DNA of 64,000 bases from JANMDS01 sp031430575 (GTDB lineage: Bacteria > Pseudomonadota > Gammaproteobacteria > Burkholderiales > Casimicrobiaceae): positions 85,523 through 149,522 of the forward strand of contig JANPBT010000031.1 of the NCBI GenBank assembly GCA_031430575.1. The letters are read 5' to 3'. Shown here piece by piece: positions 8,611 through 17,886 of this stretch (positions within the stretch are counted from its first letter, which is position 1; each line of letters opens with the position of its first letter). The position numbers and the translations under genes are program-made. The notes under the pieces are model-generated. The model was given only the letters and a program-made list of their open reading frames with translations, ran no database searches and was not told where the DNA came from.

Positions 8611-10146
8611 TTAATCTTCCTTGCGCAACTGCGGGAACAAAATCACATCCCGAATCGATGGCGAATTGGTAAAGAGCATCACCAGCCGATCAATGCCGAT
8701 GCCTTCGCCAGCGGTTGGCGGCAAGCCATATTCGAGCGCACGAATGTAGTCTGCGTCGTAAAACATCGCTTCATCGTCGCCCGCGTTTTTTGCGCTCGCT
8801 TGCTGGGCGAAGCGCTCAGCTTGATCTTCCGGGTCGTTGAGCTCGCTAAAGCCATTGGCCATTTCGCGCCCAGTGATAAAAAGCTCGAAGCGATCAGTAA
8901 TTTCTGGATTGGTATCGTTCTTGCGCGCCAGCGGCGAGATTTCCCAAGGGTAATCGATGATAAAGGTGGGTTGAATGAGCAACGCTTCGGTGGTCTCTTC
9001 AAACATCAGCAACTGCAGCTCGCCAATCGCGCGATCCGCAAGCGGTAAGCCCTTTACTTTCACATGCATTTTCGCCAGCGCGGCGAGCACAAAGGCTTTA
9101 TCGGCGAGCTGCGCGAGCGAATATTCTGGATGATATTTGTTGACCGCTTGCGGCATGGTCAAGCGATCAAACGGCTTGCCCAGATCGACGGTATGCTCGG
9201 CATAGGGCAGTGAAGTCGTGCCTAACACGTTTTGCGCCGTTTCGCGCAGCAGCTGCTCGGTTAAATCCATCAAATAGTGATGATCTTGGTAGGCTTCATA
9301 AAATTCAATCATCGTAAATTCCGGGTTGTGGCGAACGCTCATACCCTCATTACGGAAATTGCGATTAATCTCAAAAACCCGCTCGAAGCCGCCGACCACC
9401 AATCGCTTCAGATAAAGCTCTGGCGCGATCCGCATATAAAGCTCGGTATCGAGCGCGTTATGGTGGGTTTTGAAGGGTCGCGCCGCAGCGCCGCCGGGGA
9501 TCGCGTGCATCATCGGCGTTTCGACTTCAAGGTAGCGCCGCGCGACGAAAAAATCACGAATCGCTTGCAACATTTTCGAGCGCACGATGAAGACGTTGGC
9601 CGATTGCTCGCTGGTAATCAAATCGAGATAGCGCTGACGATAGCGCTGCTCAATATCGGTCATGCCGTGAAACTTCTCAGGCAATGGTCGTAGCGCTTTA
9701 GACAGCAGGCGAATGGTGGAAGCCTTCACCGAAAGTTCGCCTTTGTTAGTCTTAAAAACAGAACCTGTGGCGCAAACAATGTCACCAATATCCCAGTGCT
9801 TGAAGGCTTCGTGTGTTTCGCTGCTCACGCCCTCATCATTGACGTAAATCTGCACCCGCCCGCTCATATCTTGCAGCGTTGCGAAGCTGGCTTTACCCAT
9901 GACTCGCTTTAACATCATGCGGCCGGCAATTTTGACTTGCACATTAGCGGCCTCTAAATCTTCTTTGCTGACGGCGTCGTACTTCGTTTGCAAATCACCG
10001 GCAAATGCATCCCGACGAAAGTCGTTAGGAAACGCGTTGCCCGTCTTCTCACGCTGCGCGGTGAGCTTACTGCGGCGCTCGGCAATCAAGGAGTTCTCGT
10101 CAATAATTGAAACGATTGTTTGATTTTCGGGTGTCGGGAAAGTCAT
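8611..10146 (-). CDS. lysS: Lysyl-tRNA synthetase, class II
   Basis: 511 aa, normal length. An N-terminal OB-fold anticodon-binding domain (GRMMLKRVMGKASFATLQD) is followed by the class II catalytic core: motif 2 FRNEGMSVRHNPEFTMIEFYEAY and motif 3 GEGIGIDRLVML near the end. Charges tRNA-Lys. Monocistronic by layout. ATG 10146 is followed by a usual leader; no strong ribosome site was seen. Confidence 0.98.
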   Translation of the reverse strand: MTFPTPENQTIVSIIDENSLIAERRSKLTAQREKTGNAFPNDFRRDAFAGDLQTKYDAVSKEDLEAANVQVKIAGRMMLKRVMGKASFATLQDMSGRVQIYVNDEGVSSETHEAFKHWDIGDIVCATGSVFKTNKGELSVKASTIRLLSKALRPLPEKFHGMTDIEQRYRQRYLDLITSEQSANVFIVRSKMLQAIRDFFVARRYLEVETPMMHAIPGGAAARPFKTHHNALDTELYMRIAPELYLKRLVVGGFERVFEINRNFRNEGMSVRHNPEFTMIEFYEAYQDHHYLMDLTEQLLRETAQNVLGTTSLPYAEHTVDLGKPFDRLTMPQAVNKYHPEYSLAQLADKAFVLAALAKMHVKVKGLPLADRAIGELQLLMFEETTEALLIQPTFIIDYPWEISPLARKNDTNPEITDRFELFITGREMANGFSELNDPEDQAERFAQQASAKNAGDDEAMFYDADYIRALEYGLPPTAGEGIGIDRLVMLFTNSPSIRDVILFPQLRKED

Positions 10147-10339
10147 GTCAGGGTCTGCGCAGCGCGCCGCGTCAGCGGGCGATTAAGTCGAATCTTTCCA
10201 TTGTAGTGGTCACGAAATGTCGCGCGCGTTGCACTATAATCGCGCTGTGATTGAAGAATGCGCGTAAGTCGCCCCAAAAGAGCGCTGCGCTGCGCTGAAA
10301 TCGCCAAAACCAATAACTCGGAGCTCAGGACACATCGCT

Positions 10340-13174
10340 ATGATTTCACGCCCGCAATTCGATCCACTTTTACGCATCACCGCGCTCGCTGCCGCGATGC
10401 TCGCACTCACCGGCTTTGCGACCGCGCAAACTACACCTGCGCCAGCCGCAGTTGACGCGGTAAAAGCTGAAGTCGAAAAAATCGACTCCATAGTGATCAC
10501 GGGCTCGCTCTTGCAGCGCCCCGAAATCACTTCGACCAGCCCGGTTTCGACTTTAAGCAAAGAAACACTCGAGCTGAGTCGTTCGCTTAATATTGAGCGC
10601 ATTGTCACCCAGATGCCGCAATTTCAAGGCAGCTTCGGTGCGGTATCAAACGGCAATGACTCACGCGGCGCAGCAACGCTGGATTTGCGCAATCTCGGTC
10701 AAAACCGCACGTTGCTTTTGATCGATGGCAAGCGCGGCACACCGTTTGGTTTCCGCAACTCGTTTGATGTGAATACGCTGCCTGGTCCATTGGTTAAGCG
10801 TGTTGAAGTGCTCACCGGCGGCGCGGCTGCGGTCTATGGCGCAGACGCGGTTGCAGGCGTTGTGAATTTTATTTTGAACGATAAATTTCGCGGCGTAGAA
10901 GTAGGCTTAACGGGTAATATGTCTGGCAAAAGCGATGCCACTGAGCTTGGCGCAAATATTACGGCTGGTATGGCCCTCGGCGGTCGCGGTAGCGTTACCG
11001 GTTACTTAGGCGTGTCATCGCGTGATGGCTTGCTCAAAGGCGATCGCGATTTCTCTAACCCGCAGCGCAATGATGCCGGCCCGATTACCCAGCGTGCGAT
11101 CGGTGGCGTCTTCACGCGCTCTGATGCCGCGAGCGTTTTCGATTTTTCGTCGCTCGGCGGCGCGGTCGGCCAGGCGCGCGTAGGCTTTACCGATGCCGGC
11201 ACGCTCTCATCAGCGAATCAAACGAGCATCGTCAGCCCACGTGAAGCACTGACGCTGCCTGCTGATCGGGTCACTGGCGCGGTATTTTTTAATTACGATT
11301 TGAGCGATCGAGCTTCTCTTTACGGTCGCGCGATGGTGTCGAATACGGTTGTGAAAGAAAATCTTGGCCCTGCAAATACGGCGACGACTGTGCTCATCCG
11401 CAGCGACAATCCTTACCTCACGCCTGAGCTCGCGCGTATTTTTGGCACCGCTTATAACCGTGATCTCGCGGGCACTCTCGGCGGAAAAGATGCCTTCTTA
11501 GCCACGGTCACGCGCTCGCTGCCTGAGCTTGGTGGTCGTGTCGTACGCACCGAGCGCGCGGGTACGCAAGTGCAGCTGGGCTCAAAAGGCGAGCTCTCCA
11601 ACAACGTGCGCTACGACGTTTACGCCCAATACGGCGAAAGCAATGAAGCCACTGATATTGCCGGCGACGGCATCATTGCCCGCTTGCAGCAAGCGGGCAA
11701 CGTCCGCCGCGATGCATCGGGCAAAATCGTTTGCGTCGATCAAAGCAACGGCTGCGTGCCGATTAATTTGTTTGGCCCCAATGCGATTTCTGCTGAAGCT
11801 GCACGTTTCGTGGGCGAGCAAATTACCCAAAGCCGTTTGCGCACGCAAGTCGTCGTTGGCGCAACCGCGCAAATGAGTAGTGAAGGCTATTTCCGGTTGC
11901 CCGGGGGCACTGCGGATTTGGCCGTTGGCCTCGAGCACCGTCGCGAACGCGGCGATGTGCTGTTTGACGACACTATCAATAACGGCCGCTCATTTAATCA
12001 AGGCACTCGTCTCGATTTCGGTGGCGTCATAAAAGTAAACGAAGCGTTTATGGAAGCGCGCTTGCCACTTATGGCCAAAGCGCCGTTCGTAAAAGAGCTC
12101 GCGCTTGAAGGTGCTTTCCGTCACTCGCGTGATGCCGACACGGGCACCGCAAATGCATGGAAGCTCGGCGGCGAATGGGCGCTCGACGACAACGTGCGTT
12201 TGCGTGGCTCAAAGCAAACCGTATTGCGCGCGCCGAATATCGGCGAGCGCTTCGGAGTGTTGAGTTTCGTAGCGCTGGCAGGCCGCACCAACGATCCGTG
12301 CTCTAACATCACCGCCAACGGCGCACTCGCAGCAAAATGCGCGGCCAATGGTGCACCAGCTGGAAACTATACGACCGATCTTTCTGCAGGCCGCTTCTTC
12401 TTCGGCGGTAGCGCAACGATCAAGCCAGAGCAAGGGCGTACTTTCACCATCGGTACCGTGCTCACGCCAAAGGCGGTGAAAGATTTGAGCTTCACCGTGG
12501 ATTACTACGATATCCGTATCGACAACGCCATCAGCGCGTATGGTGCGCAAGTGGTCACCACCGGCTGCTTCGTTCTGGGCATTGATCAATTTTGCCAACG
12601 CATCCGCCGCGGTACTAACGGTCAAATTGAAGCCGTCGATAGCACCGATAGCAACATTGCAATTTTGCAAGTCAAAGGCTTTGATGTCGGCGCAAATTAC
12701 CGCATGCGTTTAGATCGCGGCAATACGGTTTCCTTTGCATACAACGCTGATCTCACGCGCAGCTTTGTGCAAGTGCGCGCGCCCGGCTCTGCAGTGGTTG
12801 AATGTGCTGGGCGCTTTGGCCCGACCTGCGGCGCAGAAGTCAACCGCGCATTACCAAAGTATCGCCACAACCTCTCTACAACTTGGAACACCCCCGTCTG
12901 GACGCTTCAGGGGACATGGCGGCATTTTGGCGCAGTCGATGATGACGTGACCGCGACGACCTACACGACCGAGCGCATTGGCGCATACAACTATTTTGAT
13001 GTTTCTGGCGCGTGGAATTTCAATAAGAATATCAAAGTGATCGCTGGTATCGACAACATCGCAGACAAAAAACCACCTTTTGTAGGCACGCAGCAATTTG
13101 CAGGCAACACGTTGCCCGCTTCCTATGATGTCGTTGGCCGTCGCTTTGGATTGTCGTTCAACTACAAAATGTAG
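10340..13174 (+). CDS. TonB-dependent outer-membrane receptor
   Basis: 944 aa. A signal peptide (to ATAQ, about residue 30) and a TonB-box-like DSIVITGS at about residue 50 precede a plug domain (LDLRNLGQNRTLLLIDGKR; VEVLTGGAAAVYGADAVAGVVNF, the conserved plug end). A 22-strand-type barrel follows and ends VVGRRFGLSFNYKM with an aromatic near the C-terminus. Imports a large ligand using TonB energy. The ligand is unknown; neighbours give no clue, and no Fur box was recognised. A TATAAT hexamer at 10235-10240 may be its -10, but no good -35 is seen. Confidence 0.93.
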   Translation: MISRPQFDPLLRITALAAAMLALTGFATAQTTPAPAAVDAVKAEVEKIDSIVITGSLLQRPEITSTSPVSTLSKETLELSRSLNIERIVTQMPQFQGSFGAVSNGNDSRGAATLDLRNLGQNRTLLLIDGKRGTPFGFRNSFDVNTLPGPLVKRVEVLTGGAAAVYGADAVAGVVNFILNDKFRGVEVGLTGNMSGKSDATELGANITAGMALGGRGSVTGYLGVSSRDGLLKGDRDFSNPQRNDAGPITQRAIGGVFTRSDAASVFDFSSLGGAVGQARVGFTDAGTLSSANQTSIVSPREALTLPADRVTGAVFFNYDLSDRASLYGRAMVSNTVVKENLGPANTATTVLIRSDNPYLTPELARIFGTAYNRDLAGTLGGKDAFLATVTRSLPELGGRVVRTERAGTQVQLGSKGELSNNVRYDVYAQYGESNEATDIAGDGIIARLQQAGNVRRDASGKIVCVDQSNGCVPINLFGPNAISAEAARFVGEQITQSRLRTQVVVGATAQMSSEGYFRLPGGTADLAVGLEHRRERGDVLFDDTINNGRSFNQGTRLDFGGVIKVNEAFMEARLPLMAKAPFVKELALEGAFRHSRDADTGTANAWKLGGEWALDDNVRLRGSKQTVLRAPNIGERFGVLSFVALAGRTNDPCSNITANGALAAKCAANGAPAGNYTTDLSAGRFFFGGSATIKPEQGRTFTIGTVLTPKAVKDLSFTVDYYDIRIDNAISAYGAQVVTTGCFVLGIDQFCQRIRRGTNGQIEAVDSTDSNIAILQVKGFDVGANYRMRLDRGNTVSFAYNADLTRSFVQVRAPGSAVVECAGRFGPTCGAEVNRALPKYRHNLSTTWNTPVWTLQGTWRHFGAVDDDVTATTYTTERIGAYNYFDVSGAWNFNKNIKVIAGIDNIADKKPPFVGTQQFAGNTLPASYDVVGRRFGLSFNYKM

Positions 13175-13194
13175 GAAAGTAGAAATGTAAATCT

Positions 13195-13228
13195 GCAGAA
13201 TGTGATGTGCAGAATGTGATGTGCAGAA
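13195..13228. repeat. 14-bp tandem repeat after the TonB receptor
   Basis: GCAGAATGTGATGT occurs twice in tandem (13195-13208, 13209-13222) followed by a partial third unit. Confidence 0.8.
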
Positions 13229-13231
13229 AAG

Positions 13232-13259
13232 AAAAAAGCCCGCGATCGCGGGCTTTTTT
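13232..13259. terminator. Perfectly palindromic intrinsic terminator
   Basis: A 28-bp perfect palindrome centred on CCCGCGATCGCGGG with six A's before and six T's after. It ends the TonB receptor transcript and can work in both directions. Confidence 0.9.
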
Positions 13260-13275
13260 ATTGATTATTTTGGTC

Positions 13276-13328
13276 ATACCTGCGGCGCAGATTTGGGCAA
13301 AAAAGTGCTAAATCTGCGCCGCAGGTAT
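13276..13328. terminator. Inverted pair of dispersed repeats downstream of prfB
   Basis: Perfect copies at 13276-13294 (plus) and 13310-13328 (minus), separated by 15 bases, form a long stem-loop. Lies between convergent TonB receptor and prfB, next to the ordinary terminator at 13232-13259. Confidence 0.8.
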
Positions 13329-13349
13329 GAAATGCCGACGCGCCAGAAA

Positions 13350-14454
13350 TCAAACCCCCTGCTTCAAGCTCGCAGAAATGAAGTCATCTAAATCGCCATC
13401 AAGCACGGCTTGGGTATTGCCCGTTTCAACATTCGTACGCAGATCTTTGATGCGAGATTGATCGAGCACATAGGAGCGAATTTGGTGGCCCCAGCCGATG
13501 TCGGTTTTGCTATCTTCGAGCTGCTGCTGCGCGGCTTGCCGTTTGCGCAGCTCATGCTCGTAGAGCTTGGCTTTAAGTTGCTGCATGGCTTCGTCGCGGT
13601 TGCGATGCTGTGATCGATCGCTTTGGCACTGTACGACGATGTTGGTCGGAATATGCGTAATTCGCACTGCAGAGTCGGTTTTATTAATGTGCTGACCGCC
13701 CGCGCCAGATGCGCGAAAGGTGTCGGTGCGTAAATCGGCGGGGTTGATTTCAATTTGAATCGAGTCATCGACTTCGGGATAAACAAAAACCGAAGCAAAT
13801 GAGGTATGCCGCCGCGCGTTGGAATCAAACGGGCTTTTACGCACGAGACGGTGCACGCCGAGTTCCGTGCGTAAAAAACCGTAAGCGTAATCGCCTGAAA
13901 TTTTGATTGATGCACTTTTCAAGCCCGCCACTTCACCGGAAGATTCTTCCATGACGTCTACGGTGAATCCTTTGCGCTCGCAGTAACGCACATACATACG
14001 CAGGAGCATTGACGCCCAATCTTGCGCCTCGGTGCCGCCCGAGCCCGAGTTCAGATCAAGAAAGCAATTATTGGCGTCCATCTCGCCTGAGAACATGCGG
14101 CGAAACTCCATGCCCTCGATTTGACCCGCCACGTGCGCGGTATCGGCCTCGAGCGCCTGCATCGACGACACATCATTGTCCGCCTTGGCCATTTCGAAAA
14201 GCTCAGAATTGTCGGCCAAGGTACGATCAACATCGATGATTGTGCTCACCGTGGCATCAAGCGCTTTTTTTTCTTTACCCAGCTCTTGGGCTTGTTTGGG
14301 GTTATCCCAAATCGCGTTATCTTCTAATGCGCGATTGACTTCTGAGAGGCGCAATGACTTCTGGTCGAAGTCAAAGATACCTCCGCATTTCTGCCGCGCG
14401 GGAGGTAAGATCGCGCAATGATGCGGCGATGGCGTTGATGCGTTCTGCTTCCAT
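13350..14454 (-). CDS. prfB: Peptide chain release factor 2, with programmed +1 frameshift
   Basis: RF2 recognises UGA and UAA stop codons. The coding frame starts at ATG 14454 and meets an in-frame TGA (14373-14371) after 27 codons. The preceding bases AGGTATCTTTGAC match the well-known autoregulatory site: an internal Shine-Dalgarno AGG, a slippery CTT, then TGA C. Shifting +1 gives about 367 aa, matching E. coli (365). The GGQ peptidyl-hydrolysis motif appears as SGAGGQHINKTDSAVR. The tripeptide anticodon SPF occurs in KSPFDSNARRHTSFASV. Convergent with the TonB receptor. Confidence 0.97.
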
Positions 14455-14701
14455 GATTTGTGCTTTTCTTAATGAAAAATCATTATAGAAGCGCGGTGGC
14501 TTTCGTCGTTAGCCTATTTGCATTTTGTCAGCGAAGATTATTGACAAAAATTCGAGCTCAAAAAAACGAATTGCACCCGTGGCAGCGGTTGATAGTGATA
14601 AATTTCGATTGCGATTTGTTATGCCGTTTTCAAGCGAATTGATGTACGCCGCCGGTGAATGTCGCCAGCGTATCCGAAGCCGACAAGCAGCAAAGGAACC
14701 A

Positions 14702-15727
14702 ATGAATTCTAGTAATCTTAACGAAACTCGGCTCATTTCCCTCTATCGCATGATGCGCCGCATTCGGGCGTTTGAAGACGCTGCTGAAATTGCGAGTCAA
14801 GGTGGCGTTGCCGCCTGGGGTCTTGCTGCTTCTGACAAGCCGGCGCGCGTGCGCGGGCCACTGCATCTGTATACCGGTCAGGAAGCGGTCGCTGCGGGTG
14901 TTTGCGCAAATCTCGAACGCGCTGATTTACTGACATCGACCCATCGTGGCCATGGCCATACGTTGGCAAAAGGCGCAAGCCCAAGCAAGATGATGTGCGA
15001 GCTCTTTGGTCGGGCAACTGGGTACAACAAAGGTAAAGGTGGCTCCATGCATATCGCGGATTTTTCGGTCGGGATGCTGGGCGCAAACGGTGTTGTCGCT
15101 GCGGGAATTCCGATTGCAACCGGCGCAGCGCATGCGCTTAAATTACGCGGAATCAATCAAATCGTTGCGTGCTTTTTTGGAGATGGCGCAGCTAATCGCG
15201 GGCCTTTCTTGGAAGGGCTTAACTGGGCGAAAGTATATGAATTGCCGATCCTTTTTGTATGCGAAGATAATCGCATCTCTGCGACAACGCCGACAGCGCC
15301 GATGACTGCTGGCGCTGGCGTTTCTGCGCGAGCGCTTTCGATGGGTATCGCTTCGCAGACGGTCGATGGCAATGATGTCGAGGCGGTTGATGCGGCAGCG
15401 ACTGCGCTAGTTGCGGAAATTCGTGCCGGGAGCGGGCCGCGCTTACTGCACGCGATTACATACCGGTTGAAAGGGCATGTCTCTGTTGATCCTGGGGCGT
15501 ATCGTGATCCCGCCGAGGTGGCGGCTGCATATCGCAATGATCCGCTGCTTCGCGCGAGCAAACGCTTGCTAGAAATGGACATCGACCAAAAGGTGATTGA
15601 CGCTGTGGATATTGACGTTGCGAGCGAAATTGAGAATGCGCTTGCCCAAGCAGACGCCGCGCCCTGGCCCGAAACCGCGGCCGCCTATGAAGACGTGATG
15701 ACATCGGCCAATGGAGTGTGGCGATGA
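14702..15727 (+). CDS. 2-oxoacid/acetoin dehydrogenase-type E1 component, alpha subunit
   Basis: 341 aa from the ATG at 14702, which has AAAGGA 5 bases upstream; a longer frame exists but lacks a ribosome site. The thiamine-diphosphate motif GDGAANRGPFLEGLNWAKVYELP...EDN is intact, and GHGHTLAKG and GRATGYNKGKGGSMHI are conserved in PDH/acetoin E1 alpha. Decarboxylates a 2-oxoacid or cleaves acetoin-like substrates. Overlaps the beta subunit gene (ATGA). No E2 or E3 gene follows, only a TRAP transporter, so the acceptor and substrate are uncertain. Confidence 0.9.
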   Translation: MNSSNLNETRLISLYRMMRRIRAFEDAAEIASQGGVAAWGLAASDKPARVRGPLHLYTGQEAVAAGVCANLERADLLTSTHRGHGHTLAKGASPSKMMCELFGRATGYNKGKGGSMHIADFSVGMLGANGVVAAGIPIATGAAHALKLRGINQIVACFFGDGAANRGPFLEGLNWAKVYELPILFVCEDNRISATTPTAPMTAGAGVSARALSMGIASQTVDGNDVEAVDAAATALVAEIRAGSGPRLLHAITYRLKGHVSVDPGAYRDPAEVAAAYRNDPLLRASKRLLEMDIDQKVIDAVDIDVASEIENALAQADAAPWPETAAAYEDVMTSANGVWR

Positions 15728-16689
15728 GCATTGAGAAACTTACCTACGCACAGGCGGCCGCGCTCGCGCTGCAAGAGAAAATGCAAAGCGACGCGAGCGT
15801 TGTTGCGCTCGGCGAAGACTTGGGGCGCGGGGGCGTATTTGGTCAGTATCGCGGCCTGCAGGCGCAATTTGGCGTGCAACGCATTATCGACACACCGATT
15901 TCTGAAGCAAACATCATGGGCGCTGCGGTGGGAATGGCGCTGGCTGGACTCAAGCCTATTGTTGAAATGCGCGTCATCGATTTTGCGCTCTGCGCGATGG
16001 ACGAGGTCATCAATCAAGCCGCTAAAAATCGATTTATGTTCGGCGGGCAAGGGCGCGTACCGGTAGTGGCGCGCATGCCGATTGGTATATGGTCTGCTTC
16101 TGCTGCCCAACATTCACAATCGCTTGAGGCGTGGTTTGCGCATATTCCCGGTCTGGTGGTCGTAACGCCTGCCACTGCGCAAGATAACTATTCATTGTTA
16201 AAGTCGTCGATTGAATCGGGTGATCCTGTAATCTACATGGAGCACAAAGAACTATGGGGGCAAGAAGGGGATGTCGATACCGCACTTGCCGTGCCGATTG
16301 GCAAAGCAAATGTGCTGCAGTCAGGTCACGACGTGACGATTGTGACGTGGTCGCGAGGGGTTGCGCCAACCCTCGATGCGCTTTCGCTCGAAGTCTGCAG
16401 AGGTATTAACGCGGATGTGATTGATTTGCGCACGCTCTGGCCGTGGGATCATGAGCGCGTATTTTCTTCCGCTGCGCGCACCAAGCGATTGCTGGTCGTG
16501 CATGAAGCGGTGCAGGTTGCCGGGTTTGGTGCTGAAATTGCGGCTAGTGCGGCTGAGGCAACGGGCTGCCGGGTCGCCCGATTGGGTGCGCCCAGAATTC
16601 CCGTGGGTTATTCCCAAGTGCTGGAAAATGAATCACGGTTAAGCGCTGAAAAAATTGCTGCTGCGCTTTTGCGGCTGCTAGATCAGTAG
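15724..16689 (+). CDS. 2-oxoacid/acetoin dehydrogenase-type E1 component, beta subunit
   Basis: 321 aa from ATG 15724, coupled to the alpha subunit stop (ATGA) with GGAG 7 bases upstream; GTG 15718 is an alternative. Conserved elements are GEDLGRGGVFGQYRGL, DTPISEANIMGAAVGMALAGLKPIVEMRVIDF and the C-terminal transketolase-type VIDLRTLWPWD...HEAVQVAGFGAEIAA. Forms the alpha2-beta2 E1 heterotetramer. Its pairing with an adjacent TRAP uptake system suggests E1 acts on an imported or derived 2-oxoacid. Confidence 0.9.
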   Translation: MSIEKLTYAQAAALALQEKMQSDASVVALGEDLGRGGVFGQYRGLQAQFGVQRIIDTPISEANIMGAAVGMALAGLKPIVEMRVIDFALCAMDEVINQAAKNRFMFGGQGRVPVVARMPIGIWSASAAQHSQSLEAWFAHIPGLVVVTPATAQDNYSLLKSSIESGDPVIYMEHKELWGQEGDVDTALAVPIGKANVLQSGHDVTIVTWSRGVAPTLDALSLEVCRGINADVIDLRTLWPWDHERVFSSAARTKRLLVVHEAVQVAGFGAEIAASAAEATGCRVARLGAPRIPVGYSQVLENESRLSAEKIAAALLRLLDQ

Positions 16690-16694
16690 ATTGG

Positions 16695-16724
16695 TTGTCG
16701 CAATTCTTGTTTTTGCGGGATAAT
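16695..16724 (+). promoter_or_regulatory. Possible promoter for the TRAP operon
   Basis: TTGTCG and GATAAT about 18 bases apart, in the 106-bp gap between E1 beta and the TRAP receptor. Weak -35, so tentative. Confidence 0.35.
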
Positions 16725-16795
16725 GGGCTCGAAACTCGTTGTGTTGAATGCACTGCATCTTTGATTCTTATAAATATTATCTGGAGACACGTCAT

Positions 16796-17821
16796 ATGAA
16801 TTCTAGTTATAAACCACATCGCCGTACGTTCATTCAAGGCTCAGTCGCTGCTGGCGCGTTAACGAGTGTTGGTGCACCACTATTTGCGCAATCGTCGCAA
16901 TTCACATTTAAGTGGGCGAACAACATTCCAGTGACCCATCCGTCAAATATTCGCATGCGAGAGGCGTCAGATGCGATCAAGCGCGAGACGGGCGGTAAAG
17001 TTGATATTCAAATTTTTCCTAATAATCAATTGGGCGGCGATACCGATATGCTGTCGCAGGTGCGCTCAGGCGCAATTGATTTTTTCCCGCTGTCAGGTTT
17101 GATTTTGCAAACGTTAGTCCCCCTCGCGGGCATCAACGGGTTAGCCTTTGCTTTTAAAGATTACAACACCGTATGGCAAGCGATGGATGGTGATCTTGGC
17201 GCCTTCATTCGCAATGCAATCTCAAAAGTAAATCTGCATACGTTCGATCGTATTCTCGATAATGGATTTCGAAATATCACCACGTCGAGCAAACCGATTA
17301 ACTCCGCAGCAGACTTGCAAGGGTTCAAAATTCGCGTTCCGGTAAGCCCCTTGTGGACGTCGATGTTCAAAGCGTTTGGCTCCGCACCGACCGGGATTAA
17401 TTTCAGCGAGGTCTACTCGGCATTGCAAACTAAAGTCGTCGAGGGGCAAGAAAATCCACTGAGTATTGTTGATATCGCCAAACTTTACGAGGTGCAAAAG
17501 TATGTTTCCATGACGGGTCATATGTGGGATGGCCAGTGGATTTTGGCCAACGGTAAACGCTGGGCCAGTACGCCCGCTGAAATTCAAACGGTGATTACAA
17601 AGTACGTCACCGAGGCAGTGATGAAGCAGCGTGACGACATGAAGCAACTCAATGTTGGGCTTGAAGCCCAGTTAAAAACCAAAGGAATGATATTCAATTA
17701 CCCAGATGCGCTGAGCTTTAGGGCAGCGCTCTCAAAGGCGGGGTTTTACCAAGAGTGGCGGAGTAAGTTTGGTGAAGACGCCATGGCCGCACTCGAAAAA
17801 TACTCTGGAAAATTAGCGTAG
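16796..17821 (+). CDS. TRAP transporter periplasmic receptor (DctP family)
   Basis: 341 aa from ATG 16796 (GGAG 9 bases upstream). The N-terminus HRRTFIQGSVAAGA is a twin-arginine-like or long Sec signal, cleaved near LFAQS. The mature part shows the DctP landmarks: FKWANNIPVTHPSN, IFPNNQLGGDTDML, and FKIRVPVSPLW with the carboxylate-binding Arg. Captures an organic acid for the DctQM permease 65 bp downstream. Ligand unknown; context suggests an aromatic or 2-oxoacid-related compound. Confidence 0.92.
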   Translation: MNSSYKPHRRTFIQGSVAAGALTSVGAPLFAQSSQFTFKWANNIPVTHPSNIRMREASDAIKRETGGKVDIQIFPNNQLGGDTDMLSQVRSGAIDFFPLSGLILQTLVPLAGINGLAFAFKDYNTVWQAMDGDLGAFIRNAISKVNLHTFDRILDNGFRNITTSSKPINSAADLQGFKIRVPVSPLWTSMFKAFGSAPTGINFSEVYSALQTKVVEGQENPLSIVDIAKLYEVQKYVSMTGHMWDGQWILANGKRWASTPAEIQTVITKYVTEAVMKQRDDMKQLNVGLEAQLKTKGMIFNYPDALSFRAALSKAGFYQEWRSKFGEDAMAALEKYSGKLA

Positions 17822-17886
17822 TTTTTTTACGGTGTTATCCGCTCCGTTGCTAGAAGGCATAGCGTGGGGCGTTTTTTGAGATTGAG

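Noticed and set aside
13242..13249. GCGATCGC as a cyanobacterial-type HIP1 element
   Set aside because: GCGATCGC occurs a few times but can follow from the local GC-rich codon use; the 19-mer is the real over-represented word.
14355..14454. prfB as a broken or truncated gene
   Set aside because: The in-frame TGA is part of a complete programmed frameshift signal.
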